Assembly: GCA_030038035.1 (NCBI GenBank)
Contig: JASHPP010000248.1
Span: forward strand, 1-6,861
DNA length: 6,861 bases
Source of the DNA: Trebonia sp.
Lineage (GTDB): Bacteria > Actinomycetota > Actinomycetes > Streptosporangiales > Streptosporangiaceae
Direction of reading: 5' to 3'
The notes beneath the pieces were generated by a model that had not been told where the DNA came from, ran no database searches, and saw only the letters and a list, made by a program, of their open reading frames with translations. This document shows positions 5,530-6,861 of the stretch, piece after piece. Every line of letters starts with the position of its first letter. Position 1 is the first letter of the stretch. A program made the translations under genes and the position numbers.

Positions 5530-6018
5530 ATGGTAGCTGGCCTGATCGTGCTCGCGGCGGTGCTGGCTGCGGCTTCGGCAGTGGGCGTGGGCATTCGCGC
5601 GCAGAGCGGGCGGTTCCGGCCGCGGACGTCGCTGCCCGGCCTATCCCCGACGACCGTCACCCAGGACGGCCCCGGGCAGGCACGGTCACCCGCCGGCGAC
5701 CAGCTGACCGTGGCCGACCTCGGCGCGGCGCTTGGCGAGCGGGCCACCCTGGTGCAGTTCTCCACCGAGTTCTGCCGCTACTGCGGGCCGACCCGCGAGC
5801 TGCTCGCGGAGGTCGCGGGGGCACGAGACGGAGTGGCGCTCATCGAGGTCGACGCGGCGCGGCGGCTGGACCTGGCGCGGCGGCTGAACGTGCTGAGCAC
5901 GCCGACGGTCTTCGTGCTCAGGCCCGACGGCTCGATCGCGCAGCGGGCCTCGGGGCTGCCGCGCAAGTCCGACGTGCTCGCGGCGCTCGGCAGCGTCCTG
6001 GGCGGCGGCGCCTCTTGA
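5530..6018 (+). CDS. Membrane-anchored thioredoxin-fold protein (ThiX-like)
   Basis: The gene encodes 162 residues. Residues 2-21 are a hydrophobic signal anchor (VAGLIVLAAVLAAASAVGVG). Then comes a flexible Pro/Gly/Thr linker (about 25-56) and a thioredoxin fold (about 57-158). The active site is FCRYC (C82, C85) in VQFSTEFCRYCGPTREL, and the cis-proline loop is STPTVF (Pro125). The CxxC filling Arg-Tyr differs from thioredoxin's Gly-Pro and is nearer to disulfide-exchange proteins. With basic residues following the helix the topology is not certain, but an N-terminal anchor of this type usually places the domain outside the membrane. ATG 5530 is the only start that gives a complete anchor without an Arg-rich preface; its ribosome site is weak. 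In related actinomycetes a thioredoxin like this stands before DUF4395 and a thiosulfate sulfurtransferase, as here. Its substrate is unknown. Confidence 0.85.
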   Translation: MVAGLIVLAAVLAAASAVGVGIRAQSGRFRPRTSLPGLSPTTVTQDGPGQARSPAGDQLTVADLGAALGERATLVQFSTEFCRYCGPTRELLAEVAGARDGVALIEVDAARRLDLARRLNVLSTPTVFVLRPDGSIAQRASGLPRKSDVLAALGSVLGGGAS

Positions 6019-6043
6019 ATTTCCCACTAAATTGGGCGACAAT
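6015..6043 (+). promoter_or_regulatory. Candidate promoter P1 of the sulfur operon
   Basis: TTGAAT (6015-6020) and GACAAT (6038-6043) are 17 bases apart, within an A/T-rich patch in otherwise GC-rich DNA. The -35 box includes the thioredoxin stop codon. A start near 6050 would give a leader RNA containing the whole Cys-codon peptide. Both hexamers match four of six consensus bases. Confidence 0.4.
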
Positions 6044-6068
6044 TGTGCCCACGTTCGCCGGCCGGGGA

Positions 6069-6097
6069 GTGACAGCAGGGCCGCTGGTGAATAGCAT
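6069..6097 (+). promoter_or_regulatory. Candidate promoter P2, leaderless start of the leader peptide
   Basis: GTGACA (6069-6074, five of six consensus) and TAGCAT (6092-6097, four of six) are 17 bases apart. Counting seven bases past the -10 puts transcription start at 6104-6105, on the GTG that opens the leader peptide. No ribosome site precedes that GTG, which fits a leaderless mRNA. Confidence 0.5.
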
Positions 6098-6104
6098 CTG
6101 GTAC

Positions 6105-6209
6105 GTGTCTTCGAGCGCAGCGCAGATGCTGACCAAGCGGCGTGCTGTCGATTTCTGCCGGGTGGCGACCGCGATCTGTCGGCCCCCGGCCGCGTCTGCT
6201 GCTGCCTAG
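6105..6209 (+). CDS. Cysteine-containing leader peptide (putative attenuator uORF)
   Basis: This 34-residue peptide is read GTG(6105) to TAG(6207-6209). Its core, MLTKRRAVDFCRVATAICRP, closely resembles the short 'putative leader peptide' sequences known upstream of sulfur and cysteine genes in actinomycetes: a basic patch, then VD-F/L-CRV and a second Cys. Cys codons are TGC at 6156-6158 (residue 18) and TGT at 6177-6179 (residue 25). The start is uncertain. GTG 6105 fits promoter P2 as a leaderless start; the internal ATG 6126 would give 27 residues; GTG 6087 is also in frame. None has a good ribosome site. The stop lies 68 bases before the DUF4395 start. The expected role is regulatory: ribosome stalling at the Cys codons when cysteinyl-tRNA is short would alter the downstream RNA fold. 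The role is inferred from family resemblance and position. Confidence 0.72.
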   Translation: MSSSAAQMLTKRRAVDFCRVATAICRPPAASAAA

Positions 6210-6232
6210 CCTGGCGGGACGAGGCCGCGGGC
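6182..6232 (+). promoter_or_regulatory. Attenuator-like hairpin after the Cys codons
   Basis: The arm 6182-6196 pairs with 6218-6232: 13 pairs with two mismatches (6186/6228 and 6192/6222), plus a wobble at 6197/6217. The 5' arm begins three bases after the second Cys codon, so a ribosome paused there would cover it. The leader stop codon TAG (6207-6209) lies in the loop. In addition 6125-6135 (GATGCTGACCA) can pair with 6265-6274 (TGGGAGCATC), nine pairs with a small internal loop, which would cover the GGGAG ribosome site of the next gene. There is no T-run, so control of translation rather than transcription termination is more likely. Confidence 0.55.
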
Positions 6233-6277
6233 GGGCAGAGAACATGATCAATCTCACCTGCGCCTGGGAGCATCACC

Positions 6278-6727
6278 ATGAACATCGATCCACGAGGGCC
6301 GCGTTTCGGCGCGGCGATCACGACCGTGGTGCTCGCGATCGTGCTGGTCACGGGGAGCGGATGGCTGCTGTTCGCGCAGACGCTCGTGTTCGCCGTCGGG
6401 GCGCTCTTCGGCCTGCGCTACGCGCCCTACGGCTTCATCTACCGCTACCTGGTCCGGCCGCGGCTCGGACCACCGTCGAGGACGGAGGCGGAGGCCCCGC
6501 CCCGGTTCGCGCAGGGGGTAGGCATGGTGATCGCCGGGATCGGCGCCATCGGCTTCGCGATCGGCGCGACCGTGGTAGGGATCGTCTTCGCCGCGCTGGC
6601 CCTGGCCGCGGCGTTCCTGAACGCCGCCTTCGACCTCTGCCTCGGCTGCCACATGTACCTACTCATACAACGGATCCGGCCAGCCCGTAGGGCCGGCCGC
6701 ACAGGAAAAGAGGTTTCCACGTCATGA
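6278..6727 (+). CDS. DUF4395 family four-helix membrane protein
   Basis: The gene encodes 149 residues with four predicted membrane helices: about 11-26, 29-46, 80-98 and 99-119. The helical pairs are separated by a charged loop ([23 protein letters not shown]). Near the end of the last helix is the conserved pair CLGC (C121, C124) followed by HMY, the DUF4395 hallmark. The biochemical function of the family is not established. Members commonly stand between a thioredoxin and a thiosulfate sulfurtransferase, which suggests a part in thiol or sulfur transfer at the membrane. GGGAG (6266-6270) lies seven bases before ATG 6278. The stop overlaps the next start by four bases (ATGA), so the two are translationally coupled. 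Expression is probably governed by the leader peptide and hairpin upstream. Confidence 0.85.
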   Translation: MNIDPRGPRFGAAITTVVLAIVLVTGSGWLLFAQTLVFAVGALFGLRYAPYGFIYRYLVRPRLGPPSRTEAEAPPRFAQGVGMVIAGIGAIGFAIGATVVGIVFAALALAAAFLNAAFDLCLGCHMYLLIQRIRPARRAGRTGKEVSTS

Positions 6728-6861
6728 GCCGTTCCGATGTCCTAGTCGACGCCGACTGGGTCGAAGCCCGTATCGGAGAGCCCGGAGTCGTCATCGTCGA
6801 GGTCGACGAGGACACCAGCGCCTACGACAAGGGCCACATCCCGAGCGCCATCAAGATTGAC
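6724..6861 (+). CDS. Thiosulfate sulfurtransferase (rhodanese, CysA/SseA type), cut by right edge
   Basis: The first 46 residues of a rhodanese are visible: [40 protein letters not shown] in outline, with [27 protein letters not shown] and the start of the 'GHI-x-x-A' turn. This is the N-terminal half of the two-domain actinobacterial sulfurtransferases called CysA or SseA, which move sulfane sulfur from thiosulfate to thiophilic acceptors. The catalytic Cys lies in the second domain, beyond the window. ATG 6724 overlaps the DUF4395 stop (ATGA). In relatives a DUF1416 gene usually follows; it would lie outside this window. Confidence 0.92.
   Translation, partial: MSRSDVLVDADWVEARIGEPGVVIVEVDEDTSAYDKGHIPSAIKID

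Noticed and set aside
6142..6690. 182-residue plus-strand frame overlapping DUF4395
   Set aside because: Arg/Asp-rich out-of-frame shadow; the DUF4395 frame has membrane helices, CLGC motif, ribosome site and coupled stop.

Overview
The window is a stretch of chromosome from a high-GC actinomycete. The genes are strongly GC-biased at third codon positions. The gene set (mycothiol synthase, the orphan OmpR-type regulator GlnR, a SigL/RslA-like sigma/anti-sigma pair, a DivIVA-like coiled-coil protein, and a ThiX/DUF4395/CysA-type sulfurtransferase operon) is characteristic of Actinobacteria. Genus cannot be fixed from the sequence alone. No mobile element, CRISPR array, tRNA or rRNA was seen.

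Layout, left to right. (1) 1-924, minus: the N-terminal 308 residues of a DivIVA/FilP-like polar coiled-coil protein, running off the left edge. (2) 925-1645: about 720 bp without a convincing gene. It contains a block near 55% GC and several short inverted repeats. (3) 1646-1873, plus: a small acidic protein whose 3' end overlaps, tail to tail, the 3' end of mshD. (4) 3602 down to 1768, minus: glnR then mshD, coupled by a 4-base GTGA overlap. (5) 3714-3980, plus: a MoaD/ThiS-type sulfur-carrier protein divergent from glnR. (6) 4143-6018, plus: ECF sigma factor (SigL-like), its zinc-finger membrane anti-sigma factor (RslA-like, ATGA overlap), then a membrane-anchored thioredoxin. (7) 6105-6209: a 34-residue leader peptide with two Cys codons followed at once by a GC-rich hairpin, leading into DUF4395 (6278-6727) and a thiosulfate sulfurtransferase (from 6724, cut by the right edge).

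The shared theme is thiol and sulfur chemistry: mycothiol synthesis, a sulfur carrier, a redox-type sigma/anti-sigma switch, a membrane-tethered thioredoxin, a four-helix membrane protein with a CxxC pair, and a rhodanese. GlnR, the nitrogen regulator, is wired into it by translational coupling to mshD. The most interesting element is the apparent cysteine-sensing attenuator at 6105-6277. It combines a possible leaderless Cys-containing leader peptide, a hairpin whose 5' arm starts three bases after the second Cys codon and whose loop holds the leader stop codon, and a long-range pairing that could mask the ribosome binding site of the next gene. The second is a 40-bp palindrome wrapped around the -10 box of the sigma-factor promoter.
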